Below the pieces are notes generated by a model. It saw only the letters and a list, made by a program, of their open reading frames with translations, made no database searches and was not told the DNA's origin. Below are positions 49,091-61,903 of a stretch of 64,000 nt of DNA, piece by piece. The stretch is taken from NCBI GenBank assembly GCA_024509875.1, contig JAMPIV010022920.1, positions 1 through 64,000 on the forward strand, given 5' to 3'. A program made the translations under genes and the position numbers. This stretch comes from Oreohelix idahoensis. Lineage: Eukaryota; Mollusca; Gastropoda; Stylommatophora; Oreohelicidae. The first letter of the stretch is position 1. Every line of letters begins with the position of its first letter.

Positions 49091-49501
49091 TTATGATTGA
49101 AATTCATAACAGGTGTGTATTATATAGTGTTAGCTCACCGTCGCTCTGTGTTTGTTTATGTTTACACGGGTCACTGGAAAAGACGGGTGAGCTACGTTAA
49201 GCCGTCATGCTTGGCTGGTTCTCGTGAGACAGGTGACTGGTGGGATAGAAGTAAGGAGAGCGATGGTGTTTTTTCATGGCGAATGGACGTATTGTGTTTG
49301 AGCTCCAGGGATTTATTTGTTTTTGTGATTGATTCCTATATAATACCAATTTCTGTATTTCAAGATCTTTTGTGAAGGGTACTAGATATATCTAGATATA
49401 TGCATATGAAAGGAAGTATGTATTTCTTAGAGCTGATTAAATAAATATGAGGAAAACTGTCGAGGACAATATCTATTGACGCTATATACCGATACTGAGG
49501 A

Positions 49502-50739
<1,238 letters not shown>

Positions 50740-50749
50740 ATGGCTACCT

Positions 50750-51665
50750 TACATCTGGTGTGAAAAAAATGTAAACCTTGAGGAGGTAAATAAGAGGGAG
50801 AGTGAAGAGATTTCACTCAAAGATTTGGAAATTGCTAAATTAAGAAAAAGGGTTGATGGTTTGCTGGATTTTGTGTTAAACAGGAATTTATTGTCCAACA
50901 TTAGTTATGAAAAACCTATTGTGCAACATTCCAGTGGTACTAAGTGTGATACAAACGGGTCAGCACAACGTAAAAAAGTAAAAATATCATGTCGAGGAAG
51001 ATACAACTTCCCTCGACATCACTCTGATGCCAGTGTTTCTGGTCGAAACAATACTGCCTCTTCTGAGAGTAAGTCATGCAGACAGGCATGCAGTACATCT
51101 ACTCTTCAGAGTGTAGCTGAGATTGTCAAAGGTGACACAAAAGTTGCTAATAAGAGTCATGGTGATACAAGTAAGGTTGATGTCAACGATAGTAAAAACT
51201 TACTTGTTCAAACTATTACCAGTATATCTGAGACAAAACTTTTGGCTATGCCTATTAAGCTTTCTTCTACCACATGCTCCAAACCTACAGGCTCGATTGA
51301 GGATAGGTATAATACTCAGTTCAAACAGTATGATACATCATATAATAAAGATAACATCCATGAGAAAGAAAAATGACCATATTTCTCACGTGAATATAGG
51401 TGCTTACCGCCCTCGCTCACAGTTTCGTAAAAATGAGATGCCTTGTCGAGGAAATAGAGCATACTCACGCACCATAATAGTGCCAAATCTGCCACTAGGC
51501 ACTACATGGCAGTCACTGGGTAATTATTTCATGTTCACTGCTGACGTAAAATGTGTACGTCTTTTGTCTATCAACAGTTTCGAGGATAGGGAAGCACTTA
51601 TTTATTTTTACTCAGATGTGGATGCACGCATGGTTTTCGAGAACGACAACGGATCTTACTTTTGA
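50750..51665 (+). pseudogene. Decayed ORF with coiled-coil start and RRM-like end
   Basis: Two overlapping frames (to 51376, and from about 51372 to 51665) join through one frameshift into a protein of roughly 300 residues. The start is charged and probably coiled (EEVNKRESEEISLKDLEIAK); no clean ATG is evident, and frames upstream of 50760 are closed. The middle is basic and rich in S and T. The last 65 residues read like an RNA-recognition motif: RTIIVPNLPLGTTW as RNP2-like strand and ALIYFYSDVDARMVFEND as RNP1-like strand. A gypsy RT remnant begins about 140 bp downstream on the same strand. It may be an ORF1/Gag-type protein of that element, or a LINE ORF1 or host-gene remnant. Confidence 0.5.
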
Positions 51666-51799
51666 GATTATTGTCTTGATGTGCAATTGGTGCATCACTC
51701 AGCAACACACATATGTTAATGGTCAGTTCTGTAGAATGCACACATCTTGATAATTTACTGTCACTATTTGAAGACAATTTTTTGCACTGTTCTTTTGAC

Positions 51800-52202
51800 T
51801 TTATTAGACTCTCTCATGGATAGGCTAGCTACAGCTTTGTTCTTCAGTAAATTTGACTTGTCAAAAGGCTGTTCGCAGGTTCCATTATCAGAAAAATCTA
51901 AACCTTATACAGCTTTCGCTACACCTCTAGGGTTGTTTCAGTTTAATTTCATGTCTTTTGGTCTAGTTAACGCGCCTGCTACTTTTGTTCACATCACGCG
52001 CAAAATTTTCTCTGACCGGGAAGATTTAATTACGTATATTGATGATATTTGCTATCTCAGGACAGCGAGGTTCCGAAATGAGAGAGCTGCCAGGGCTTTG
52101 CTTGCACTTCAGCCATATGACTACGACATCAGAGCTATAAGAGAAAGCCATAATGCTGTGACTGATGTCCTTTCGCAATGTATCAAGCTCCCTATATCAT
52201 AA
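51800..52202 (+). pseudogene. pol: Ty3/gypsy RT remnant joined to the end of RNase H by deletion
   Basis: The frame carries FFSKFDLSKGCSQVPLS (first catalytic D), FATPLGLFQFNFMSFGL, VNAPATFVHITRKIF and TYIDDIC, a YIDD active-site box. Immediately after it the sequence reads YLRTARFRNERAARALLAL and NAVTDVLSQC, which is the C-terminal end of a gypsy RNase H. About 200 residues of connection and RNase H catalytic core are therefore missing through an in-frame deletion. The N-terminal part of RT is also absent. Dead copy. Confidence 0.85.
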
Positions 52203-53271
52203 ATCAACTCTACAAATGCAGGTGACTCACAATGTTTAAACTAACCCACGAAATGACTTTATGATATGTTGATCCGTGAAATATTAGTGATGAGGACGTG
52301 TTGTTTTGACACTACTAAATTTGAACAATATGTCCAAGAATGGAGAATATTTTGGTATTCTGCAAGCTATTAATGCTGAAGACTAATCTACATGTTCGCA
52401 TTTTGAAAGAAAGATTTTACAGTGACTTATGTTACAATGTTAAAACGATTAATCGGCTCACACGGCACCTGATGCTGATGAATACGTCAATGCTCCATGT
52501 CGTGTAATAACTCTTTCAACTCAATGCATTACGTGCATATATTATCGATAATTAACAGTGATCATGTTCAGTCTACAGACTAACAAACGCACAGTCAGTG
52601 AGATAATGCAAATGCTGTGAATTGAGCATACTTTCTGCAGACATTTCGGTGTATTTCAATATGAAGAACTGCAACTACAGACGAAGGGACGTAACTCTTA
52701 AATAACTCGCAGGATCAAGGGATATTATAAAGATATTTCCTATCTGAGTATTTTGCGATTTTCAATCGGTTTCGACTTGAACATTGTTAATTAAGATATT
52801 GAGAATATTCTAGGGAGGAGAATCTAGAACATTGACAAGGGGTTATGTGAACATATGTTAACTGGATTTGGTATTCTAGACATTTTATTATGGATCTCTA
52901 ATTTAATATTCCATGACAGTGTATAATTACATGACACTACGTATGTTAACTACTGTGCTTAACTTGAGGGTTAATTAACTACTGTGCTTAAATGGAGTGT
53001 TAATTATTGTGAAGTCGCCAGACTTGGCTTGCTCTTTGACACAAATCTATTTCATACCCACACAGGACTTTGCAACAATATTTGGCTAACATGCCACACT
53101 ATTATCTTTTTGTTCAACATATAAGCATAGTCTTATCTATTGCTCACACACGTCTGTTAGATACAAGATTACATTGGTTTTCTTAACATCTCTATGTTAT
53201 GTTGATGACATGTACTTTACAGATACACATACTTTTAATCTTTTAACGGATAAGGTTGCATTCATATACTA
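52203..53271. other. Unassigned sequence between RT remnant and mariner
   Basis: No coding frame. A purine run AGGGAGGAGAATC at 52812-52824 could be a polypurine tract of the 51.8 kb element, but no LTR was proven. A small two-copy repeat (AACTACTGTGCTTAA) lies near 52949-52992. Confidence 0.4.
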
Positions 53272-53341
53272 CGAGGGACGGTCAAAAAGTAATGCCTCGT
53301 AATTTTCAATGTCATTCAACAGGCAAGAAAACCTATAAAAT

Positions 53342-53492
53342 TCACATTGAAATGTAGCCCCAAGTCTGAACTTCAAAAATGTATTCATCAATGTAGTCTC
53401 CGTTATTTGTTACAGTTTTTGTCCATCTTCTCACAAGGGCATTTATCCCCACACGGTAAAAATGTGTGTCCTTTTTCCTAAACCACTGGCGT
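53342..53492 (-). pseudogene. Mariner transposase, C-terminal end
   Basis: On the minus strand this continues the transposase after LINE B, with FYRVGINALVRRWTKTV and NNGDYIDEYIF, which matches the usual mariner C-terminus. The stop is TGA at 53344-53342. Confidence 0.88.
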
Positions 53493-53530
53493 CTTCTTCT
53501 TTGATCCTTAGCCGCCGACCGTCAAAGCAG

Positions 53531-54849
53531 TCAGTGGTCATCACGCCTAGTGGCGTCTTGTAGGGCAACAACAAATTGATTCCACTTTGCTCGGTCGGTG
53601 GCCATCCTTCGTACAGTGCCCCAACTCTGGTTCATTCTTAGCATCTCAGCCTCCACAGTCCTCCGCCAGGTTGTTTTTGGTCGGCCTCTCTTTCGTTTTC
53701 CTTCAGGGGTCCAAAGCATAGCTGTTCTTGTGATGGCATCGGGGTCTCTTCTGAGGACATGACGAACCCAGCTCCAGCGTCTGCCAGCTATGATGGTGTG
53801 CATGTCCTCTTGCTTGCTACGAGTAAGCAGATCTTGGTTAGTGATGGTATTCGGCCAAAAGATTCGGTGAATTTTTCTTAGGCATGTTGTGTGAAAAGAG
53901 GACAATTTCGACATTTCCTTCTCTGTAACTCTCCAGCATTCCGCACCATAGAGAAGCACAGAAAGCACACAGCTCTGATATAATCTTAATTTTGTGCTTG
54001 TGCTGTATTGGGAGGACTTCCAAATGTTGTTTAGGCTAAAGAACGCTGTTCTTGCCTTATTCATTCTGATGTTGATGTCTTTGCCTGCCCCGCCGTCTGG
54101 TGTTACTATGCTTCCTAGGTATGTGAAGGTATCTGTCTGTACCAATTGCTGATTCCTTACTGATATGGGCTCAGGGTTGCTCACATTGAGCGTCATGACC
54201 TCAGACTTTTTAAAATTGATGTTCAAGCCCACCTGCTGGCTAAACATGTTAAGTCTATCCGTTTTTTCCTGGATGTGTTGATGTGAATGTGCTAGTAAAG
54301 CAATGTCATCTGCATATTCCAGATCTTCCAGTGTAGAAAATGTTGTCATCTTATTCCTCTTGGACTGCCCTCTGTTGTCTGGCACATCACCCAGTCTATG
54401 ACTGTTAAAAATAGAGTGGTTGACAAGGGGCATCCCTGTCGTACTCCTGTCTTCACCTCAAAGGTTAGGTTGCTCTGCCCAACACTACACGTAAAGTTGG
54501 CATAGAGGCTTTTTATGATTGACACTATGCAGCTTGGAATTCCATAAGCCCTCAGTATTTTCCATAAACTGTCCCTATGTATGCTGTCAAAAGCCTTTTC
54601 AAAATCAACAAAATTAATGTAAAGCTGTCTTTGCCATTCTGAGCACTGCTCTATAATGTTCCTGAGAGTGAATATATGATCTACACATCGTCTATTCTTT
54701 CTAAATCCTGCTTGTTCCTTCCTCAGTTTGTGGTCTACTGCCTTTGAAATTCTCTTTATAATTATCCTGCCTAGTATTTTGCTGGAAACTGAGAGAATAG
54801 TGATTCCTCTCCAATTATTGCAGTCTGCACGATCTCCCTTCTTGGGCAA
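53531..54849 (-). pseudogene. LINE B reverse transcriptase and C-terminal region
   Basis: Frame 54849-54346 contains LPKKGD-like start, GITILSVSSKILGRI, EQAGFRKNRRCVDHIFTL, YINFVDFEKAFDS (first catalytic D) and KTGVRQGCPLS. A frameshift near 54370 leads to frame 54433-53531, with DLEYADDIALLAHS, a YADD active-site box. The C-terminal region has SVLLYGAECWRVTEKEM, RRWSWVRHVLRRD and KRGRPKTTWRR, shared with LINE A. The stop is directly before the 3' UTR. Confidence 0.92.
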
Positions 54850-54903
54850 CTTGACAATTATTCCTTTGTTCCACTCTGATGGTGTTGTCCCCGTTTTCCA
54901 GAC

Positions 54904-56559
54904 TTATGCAAATAGTGGTTCTAATAGTTCTGCTGCTAGCTCAGGGTCTGTCATAAATAGCTCTGCATTTAAGTTGTCATGGCCCGGAGCTTTGCCGTTC
55001 TTTAACCCTTTGATTGCTGTGATGATTTCTTTTTTTCGTGGAATGTCTGTATTCACATCTAGATCGTTTTCAGCTTCAGGAACATTCAGTTGTGTCTCTG
55101 GTGGTTCCTTGTTCAGAATTTCTCTGAAGTGCTCTGCCCATCTTGTTTCCCGTCCCTCTGCTGTCGTGATGAGATTACCTTGCTTATCTCTTACTAATGT
55201 AATATTGTTTGCACCTCGTGTTCCGCTGATGAATTTAGTTATTTTGTATACTGTGCTTTGTTCATTTCTCAGTGCTGCCTCCTCTTCCTGTCTTGCAAGA
55301 TCGTCTAGGAAATTCCTTTTGTTGGCTCGGGTTTGGCGTTTAACTTCCTTGTCCAGCTGACTGTACTGTCCTCTATATAGTTGCTTTAACCTGGGGGACT
55401 TCGCTTCTGTTTTCTTTCTTTTCATTTCCTTTCTCATCTTTATGGTGTTTAATGTTTCTGGTGTTATCCAGTCTTGCTTCTTCCTTTCCTGGAATCCCAA
55501 GCATGATTTGCTGCTTTCTTTGTATATTGTTGAAATGGTGTTGAAATTCTGCTCTATATCATCAGTCAATGTCTTTTCCTGACTTTTGGCAAATTGATAT
55601 CGTTTTTTTATGTCGGCCGCAAAAGCTTTTCTGGTAAGGGAGTCCTTCAATTTGCTGATGTCAAACCTTTTCTGTGTAGTTACAGTTGGTGCAGCCCTTC
55701 TTAGTTTTACTTTCAGTTTTGCTACTACTAAATGGTGATCACTTCCCACATCTGCACCTCTTCTTACCTTCACATCTTGTAATGCATGTCTCCATCTACC
55801 GTTAACCATGATGTGGTCTATCTGGTTTCTGTCCCGACCATTTGGTGATTCCCATGTTAATTTGTGAATTTCTTTATGTGGGAAGAGTGTTCCTCCAATG
55901 AACAAGTTGTTAATGCTACAGAAACTTATTAGTTTATCCCCATTTTCATTTGCTCTTCCGCTGCCGCATTTCCCCATTGTTCTTTCATTATATGTATTGT
56001 GTGTACCAACTTTCGCATTGAGGTCTCCCATTACTATAACAAGATCACATCTAGGTGTGTCTTCCATTTCTTTCTGCAGTTGTTGATAGAATTCATCCTT
56101 GACCTCCTCATCGCTATCATTCGTTGGTGCGTAGCATTGTATTATTGTAGTGTTAATGAATCTCCCTCTCAATCTTAATCTTATCAGTCTGTTGTTGATG
56201 GGTTTCCATTCCAGTAATGTCCTTTCTTTTCCTTTCTGTAGAATAATGGCTACGCCTTCATTGTGCTGTCCATCCTCTCTTCCAGAGTAAAGTACTGTTT
56301 CTCCTGTTGCTGTTTTAACTTTTCCTGCCCCTGTCCATCTGCTATCGCTTATCCCTAGAATGTGTAACCTATATTTTCTCATTTCTGCCGTGACCTGTCT
56401 TAGTTTACCTGTCTCGTACATTGTCCTGACATTCCAAAAACCTATTCTTGTATCCTGTTTTGCGGTCAGGACATCCGTTTTCATGTCAGTGGCTTCCTTT
56501 CGGCTTTCACCACTGACAGTCATACAAGCCACAGACTCCGAATGTCCATCCCGCAGCAA
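54904..56559 (-). CDS. LINE B endonuclease and RT N-terminus (551 residues)
   Basis: An EEP-type endonuclease that would nick chromosomal DNA to prime reverse transcription. Seen in order: RIGFWNVRTMYETGKLRQ, HILGISDSRWTG, EGVAIILQKGKERTLL, IIQCYAPTNDSDEEV, VIVMGDLNAKVG and ADVGSDHHLVVAKLK, so the catalytic N, E, D-N and SDH signatures are all present. A charged linker follows and the N-terminus of RT begins (KNGKAPGHDNLNAELF). A frameshift at about 54900 separates it from the rest of RT. The first clear methionine is at 56559, but the true start could be one of the internal methionines. LINE elements of this type are often listed as craniofacial development protein 2-like. Confidence 0.9.
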   Translation of the reverse strand: MLRDGHSESVACMTVSGESRKEATDMKTDVLTAKQDTRIGFWNVRTMYETGKLRQVTAEMRKYRLHILGISDSRWTGAGKVKTATGETVLYSGREDGQHNEGVAIILQKGKERTLLEWKPINNRLIRLRLRGRFINTTIIQCYAPTNDSDEEVKDEFYQQLQKEMEDTPRCDLVIVMGDLNAKVGTHNTYNERTMGKCGSGRANENGDKLISFCSINNLFIGGTLFPHKEIHKLTWESPNGRDRNQIDHIMVNGRWRHALQDVKVRRGADVGSDHHLVVAKLKVKLRRAAPTVTTQKRFDISKLKDSLTRKAFAADIKKRYQFAKSQEKTLTDDIEQNFNTISTIYKESSKSCLGFQERKKQDWITPETLNTIKMRKEMKRKKTEAKSPRLKQLYRGQYSQLDKEVKRQTRANKRNFLDDLARQEEEAALRNEQSTVYKITKFISGTRGANNITLVRDKQGNLITTAEGRETRWAEHFREILNKEPPETQLNVPEAENDLDVNTDIPRKKEIITAIKGLKNGKAPGHDNLNAELFMTDPELAAELLEPLFA

Positions 56560-56818
56560 AGTTTTTCCATTTATTGTTGTTTCCGTAACGTGCGAATTTT
56601 TTTACATAGACAGGGGTGTCAGCCCTATGCTAAAACCCCCAACCTGGAGGACCAGGGTACCAGCTTTTGTCTGACCCCTACCCACACAGACCAGTCCAGC
56701 TTGGTTGAACCTACCAGGAGTAAAACTCCCACTGGCATAGCTCTGGGGATTTTCAGGGTACGCAAGCTGCCATACCGCTACAAGGTATAGGTACCATTGA
56801 TGGCAGAAACCACTGGCG

Positions 56819-57775
56819 TACGGCGCGTTTAAGGGTCTCAGTTTCCTCAAAGTGATGTCCGCGAAGATCTTCTTTCAGTGGTCCGAACAGATGGAAGTCA
56901 GAAGGTGCAAGATCGGGACTGTAAGGGGGATGGGGTAATAATGTCCAGCTAAGTTCTGCAATCGTATCAATGGTGCATTTAGCGGTGTGTGGCGTGGCAT
57001 TATCGAGCAACAGTAGTGCAGTTCTCTGATCATTTAATGGGTAAAGTCGCCGAAGACGACCTCTAAGCTTCTTCAAAGTTTCAATGTAACGGTCTGCATT
57101 CACCGTGTTTCCCTGTTCCAAGAAGTCGAGAAGAATCACACGCGTCTCATCCCAAAACACGGAGGCCATAACTTTCTCTACAGATGGTGAACTTTTGAAC
57201 TTCTTTCTTGACGGCGATGTTGTGTGATGCCATTCCATTGACTGCCTCTTGGATTCTGGTTCAAACAAATGAACCCACGTCTCATCACCTGTCACAATAT
57301 TCGATAAAAACACTTCTCCTTCAGTTTCGTAACGGTGCAGGAGGTTGGTGGCTATGGTTTTTCTTGTTTCTGTATGTGTGTCTGTCAACATTCTGGGTAC
57401 CCACCGTGCACAAACTTTTGAATAACATAGGTCTTTAATGATGTTCTGGACACTGCCTTTACTAATGGACAACATGGAAGAAAGTTCATCCAGTGTTACC
57501 CGACGGTCACCACGAATGATGCCATCAACTCGATGAATGTTGTGTGGAGTCACTGCGGTAGACGGACGGCCAGTCCGCTTTGCGTCAGTCATTGAGGATT
57601 TACCTACTTCAGCTTCGTCACAACGATGTACCCAACGTCGGACAGTGCTAACATCCACTGTTGAATCTCCATAAACATTCTTCAAACGTTCGTGGATGCG
57701 AATTGGGGTCTCGCCTTCAGCATTGAGAAATTCTATGACATAACGTTGTTTGAACTGAACGTCTTTGGCAGCCAT
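56819..57775 (-). pseudogene. Mariner transposase, N-terminal 90 percent
   Basis: The likely start is MAAKDVQFKQRYVIEFL (ATG at 57775), following mariner practice; an upstream in-frame ATG at 57829 adds 18 unusual residues. An N-terminal helix-turn-helix pair (about 1-110) is followed by the catalytic domain. Key motifs are VTGDETWVHLFEPESKRQ (first D, and a W-V-H context), LLLLDNATPHTAK (second D) and PPYSPDLAPSDFHLFGPLK (third D). Counting residues gives 34 between the second and third D, i.e. DD34D, the mariner signature. The frame is open across all of this; it is broken only by insertion of LINE B at codon RAVRQWF. Confidence 0.94.
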
Positions 57776-57939
57776 TTTTAAACTGTTACAGCGGTGCCAC
57801 CTGTAACTGAAACAGGTTGGTAATGCCATACATTGCAGAAGAGTGTTTGAAGAATCCTGCTAAATTTACAAATTGCACACCGATGCAGTATTTACATACA
57901 TAAAAAATAGGAGGCATTACTTTTTGACCTTCCCTCGTA

Positions 57940-58364
57940 TATAGTTGATTGTGTACCTCATGTCATCTGTTGTCTCTATTACATAATTGTTTTAAATTTA
58001 ATGCTTTGCATTATGACTGTTAATTAATATGAGATTAATTGACCATGGATACTGGGCTTGACATATAGGTGTTTCGACAGTGCGAGGTATGAGAGTGCAT
58101 GGACAATTAAACTTATGATGATCACTAGAGCTAGGATTTTGATGATCATTTTTTTGGCTTAACGAAAACGTTGTTGAGTTGAAAACAAATGTGTTTGATA
58201 CAAAACTAAGCTGATTTAAGAGCCTTTGTTAAGGCACAATTGATCATTTTTAGCCACTGTTGTCATATTAGGGCATTTGTGATATTCTTTGCTCATTTTA
58301 CACTTTTTTTTTAAAGTCACTGTTTTGCATATTTTTGGTATTTTCAATTTTAAAAAAGACATTT
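57940..58364. other. Unassigned non-coding sequence
   Basis: No ORF or repeat recognised. Confidence 0.5.
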
Positions 58365-58640
58365 TTAGTGTTTGATTAATGTATTATGTTTTTTAATACA
58401 AATTACATTACTGTTTACTTTTTGCTGTTTAATCATTTTCCCTAAATCCACGAAAACAAATGTTGCTGGTACATTTTCCTGCATAATGTCAAACTTTGCT
58501 ATAACACCCTGATCCATTGGTTGAATCAGTGCTGTTATATTGGGAGGCAGAAAAATTGCTTTAAAATTTGCATCATCTGCATTCAATGTATCCGTCTCTG
58601 TGACAGACGAACTCAGCTGACCCTGAAGTGTTGGATGATA
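58365..58640 (-). pseudogene. Pogo/Tigger-type transposase fragment
   Basis: On the minus strand, SSSVTETDTLNADDANFKAI runs into FLPPNITALIQPMDQGVIAK, which is the diagnostic LPPN.T.LIQPMDQGVI block of DDE_1 transposases (pogo, Tigger, jerky, CENP-B-like). After about 20 more residues the similarity decays. Neither the N-terminal DNA-binding domain nor the other catalytic aspartates are present, so only a fragment of about 70 residues remains. Confidence 0.8.
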
Positions 58641-61600
58641 TGGTACAACCTTTCGTAACGACCCCTTCGGATAACATCAGTGCCCCCAAGTATTGTGGTA
58701 ACTTTTCGTCAAACGGGATTTTTTCCACCTGGACTCATTAGCTATGCACAACAGAAACGTGGACTCATTAGCACGCAACCTTTCCACGCAGATTGTCAAC
58801 ACGTTCGCTGATTAATATGTGGACAGTTATCTACCGTTCATTCTGGTCATCGCATTGATTTAAGGAGAGGTTAAATCGCGCCCACGGATATCTCTTGAGC
58901 AATCATATGCAGATATTTTCATTAACTTGGGCAGAACGCAGGCGCGGTGGGGGCGTTGCCAGAATCAAACGAAAGTAGCGGCACACGATCAAACAGGCAC
59001 TGAGGGATCTCAGGAAAGACTAGCGGCATGCTATCAAAGGCAGTAGTGGTCCCTGAAACAAACGACGCAAGTTTCCTGCCGGCATTTCGCATCTCTGTGT
59101 GAACCAGAACACCGCTCGAAAGACGGAGCGAACGGGAAAGCCGAAGCGGGAGCAGCGAACGGAGATACGGAAAACAAAGGGCGGCATCTCTCGTGGCAGT
59201 CAGAACCCCAAAAGTCTCCTGAGATCTAAAAAGGTGTCAAATTCTAACATGTCCCCCCAATCTTGCATTCCAGTTAGATATATACAGAACATGAAGAAAG
59301 CCATTTTTATCATTCGGTTGCCAGAGATTTAAGATTCACTAGCTATAGTAGAATTTTGCTAGATTTCCATCTGAATTGGTGGCTACATTGAAGTGATTTC
59401 TTTTTCTGTGCACGGTATAATATATTTGTTAAAGTGGTCAGTGGGCTAGTGCTTTCATTTTATTTCACTGGATTTTGTGTTTTTTTTAAATCTATTAAAT
59501 TAAACTCATCTCAAAAGTTCCAGTAGTAAATTTAATGATATATCTGTTATATTATTTCCAAAAATAATAGATGCTTAAATGCTAAAGTAACTTTTAAAGT
59601 CGCGAATGAATTTATAATTAATAAATTTAGTTAAGTCCTATATATACATAGATGTGTGTGTTAACCATTAGACTCGCGATGTGTTTTCTTAAATACATAA
59701 TTAAATACGCGAGTGTATATAAATAGTCTTAACGGTAAATTTATCGCGAGTTAGAATATTATTTGATTTTTGCGGTATGATTATGTTGTCATGGTTTTTC
59801 TATCTTTTTCTATAGGATGATCACATAACCTTGGCGATCCCAGCAATAAAGAAATCATACAGAGTCTTCCAGACTCGGTTCTTAAACTTCCAGATAAATT
59901 GATGAAACATTTTAAATATAATCTTGTGGCGGTCCGATGCGGCCTAGCTATCATAATTACATGAAAGAAAGCTCACCCAAGAACATTTAAATAAACCACC
60001 AAATTAAATTGCCAATCTGTAAGATAAACTGGAAGAAGGACAGTTGCCAGTAGCGATATTTTATTTACTGCTCCACTGTGAGAGAGTACATATTTACCTG
60101 AACTGTGACTGGGCCTAGTTTTTCCTCACTGGATTTAAAACTTACCGGTCAGCTGCTATTATCACGCATTGAAGGAATTTTACCACCAGCGGCGAAATTA
60201 AAGAGACCACTCCATTCTCACCCCTGTACCTAACTGTTACAGTGCGATCCCATAGACTCCTTTTTATATAATAAAACACAAGAACTATAAGGCTTCACGT
60301 CCGGCGATAAGTGGGAATATTTGCTATCAGCCAACCTTGCTAAATCTGGGGCTGGACATCGAAGTACCAGACATTTTCATATGTCAAGAGTGTAATTCCT
60401 GTTTATATAATTCTATGGAGTGCCTGATGCTTCAATCGGTAAGTGTGTGTGAGCATATGAGTGTGGGTCCTCACGAGCGTGCATGAATGACAGGAGATTT
60501 AATTTTTGCAAACCATTTGTTAACTTGCCTACCGGGCAATACATTTTCTGTATACCCTGCATTGTTCCTTTAAGTGGGATATTTTGTTAACTCTGTTTAC
60601 CCTGTAAAGAAGAAATTCTCTGTGTATAATGTTCTGACTGTTCTTCTTTGTAAATATATTCTGTGTGTGTGATGATGATGATGATCTCTTGTCGCGAATG
60701 CGTGATATGGTATTACATCAAGGTGGACACCCAAGTTACAGTGTAGAGTTGCATCACAAGACGTAATATACAAGTGGAAAGTGTTCCTCACATAAGAAGA
60801 TGTAGATGTAGAATCAATGGACTCACAAGGTACATGCCACATGTATAGAGTCAAGAATGTGAGTGAACAGCTGTGGATTTTTCCAGTATTTATTACACGG
60901 CCACAGCAACAGGAACGTAAACAACTTCATATGACAGTTACAGTACATAGTTGGTAAAACATCATCATATTGGATATTTGAGTAGTAACATCAGCAGCAT
61001 CTTCAGACAGCATATGAATACATTATGGGACGACAGTAGGCAAACGTTCTGGTTGTCTATCGCCACAGCAAAGGTAAATACCTCAATATCAATAGTGGTT
61101 CGATGCTAGAACCTTTTCTTGGCTAAGTTTTTTCACAAGTCGTAAATTCATCAACTTTATGGAAGCAATGTTAGTTCACAATAGTATATTTCCCTGCTAG
61201 GATGATCTCTGCATCATTGTCCGATAATAGGATTTACTTTCTTTTCTCTTGACAACGATCCATATAATGATGGGAATTCAAAATGGCTACCATCATAAAT
61301 TTCGCTCACTCATGAGGGTAAATGATGAGTCGAAATTAAATCTTAATTCTGAACATAAATGTTCCCCATAGGTTCCCATACCGTTCTACAATCAGTAGGG
61401 CTGCTTCCTGAAAAATACATGACATCTGTAGAACAATCTGTCATCTTCATCTGTATTTAATGATCCTAGAGGTGCGCTAATACGATGGCTTCCTCTAGGC
61501 CTAACAAACATAGTTCATCGAAACAAAGGGTCTGGTGTTACCTTGATTTAGGAATACATACATACGCCATTCCTTGGCGCTACCAAAGAACAACAGGAGA

Positions 61601-61903
61601 ATCTCACATACTATTATCAGGTAGCGAGACATCGTTCTCCTTTATAAGAATTCAGAGATCATTTTCAACTTTCCTAAATCGACCAGCCCAGGGACCACCG
61701 CCATCATCGGCGACTTCGTCAGGACTCCTTACACCTTCCCAGGCAAAAACTAACACCTGCCTCAGAATTTCGGCAGAAAAAATATAGTCCGACTTAAACA
61801 TACGAAGATATACAATATAAAACTGAATCTTCTTGTTCTAGACAAGTAATACATATGAATTCAATGCATAAACATTCTAAGCAAGATTAATCTATACTCA
61901 AGA
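58641..61903. other. Long unassigned intergenic stretch
   Basis: I find no convincing gene in these 3.3 kb. The frames at 59099-59332, 60597-60854 and 61485-61787 have no family motif and look incidental. The last (100 residues, proline- and serine-rich end) is the only one I would keep in mind. A (GAT)n run of about 15 bp lies near 60669. Confidence 0.5.

Larger units (their letters stand above)
53493..56806 (-). mobile_element. LINE B: nearly intact EEP-endonuclease LINE inside the mariner
   Basis: It is flanked by the duplication AAACCACTGGCGT (53480-53492 and 56807-56819), which lies within the mariner transposase gene. The 5' untranslated part occupies about 56560-56806. The 3' end on the minus strand is GGCTAAGGATCAAAGAAGAAGA, an AAG-type tail. 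Its 3' 90 bases recur in the short element at 35235-35580. Only about two frameshifts interrupt the coding region, far fewer than in LINE A, so this is a young copy. Confidence 0.93.
53272..57937 (-). mobile_element. Mariner DNA transposon, interrupted by LINE B
   Basis: The terminal inverted repeats are about 28 bp: CGAGGGACGGTCAAAAAGTA at the left, and the reverse complement of TACTTTTTGACCTTCCCTCG at the right, one mismatch across those 20 bases. Each is bordered by TA (53270-53271 and 57938-57939), the mariner target. The transposase gene is on the minus strand and is split by LINE B. Removing the LINE leaves about 1.34 kb, a normal mariner size. Confidence 0.95.

Noticed and set aside
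54728..55360. 210-residue plus-strand frame
   Set aside because: Antisense of LINE B endonuclease and RT; no family motif.
56753..56818. C-terminal end of the mariner transposase frame
   Set aside because: Read-through into LINE B; the real C-terminus is at 53342-53492.
61485..61787. 100-residue plus-strand frame
   Set aside because: No recognisable domain, no conserved context, length compatible with chance; left as unassigned.
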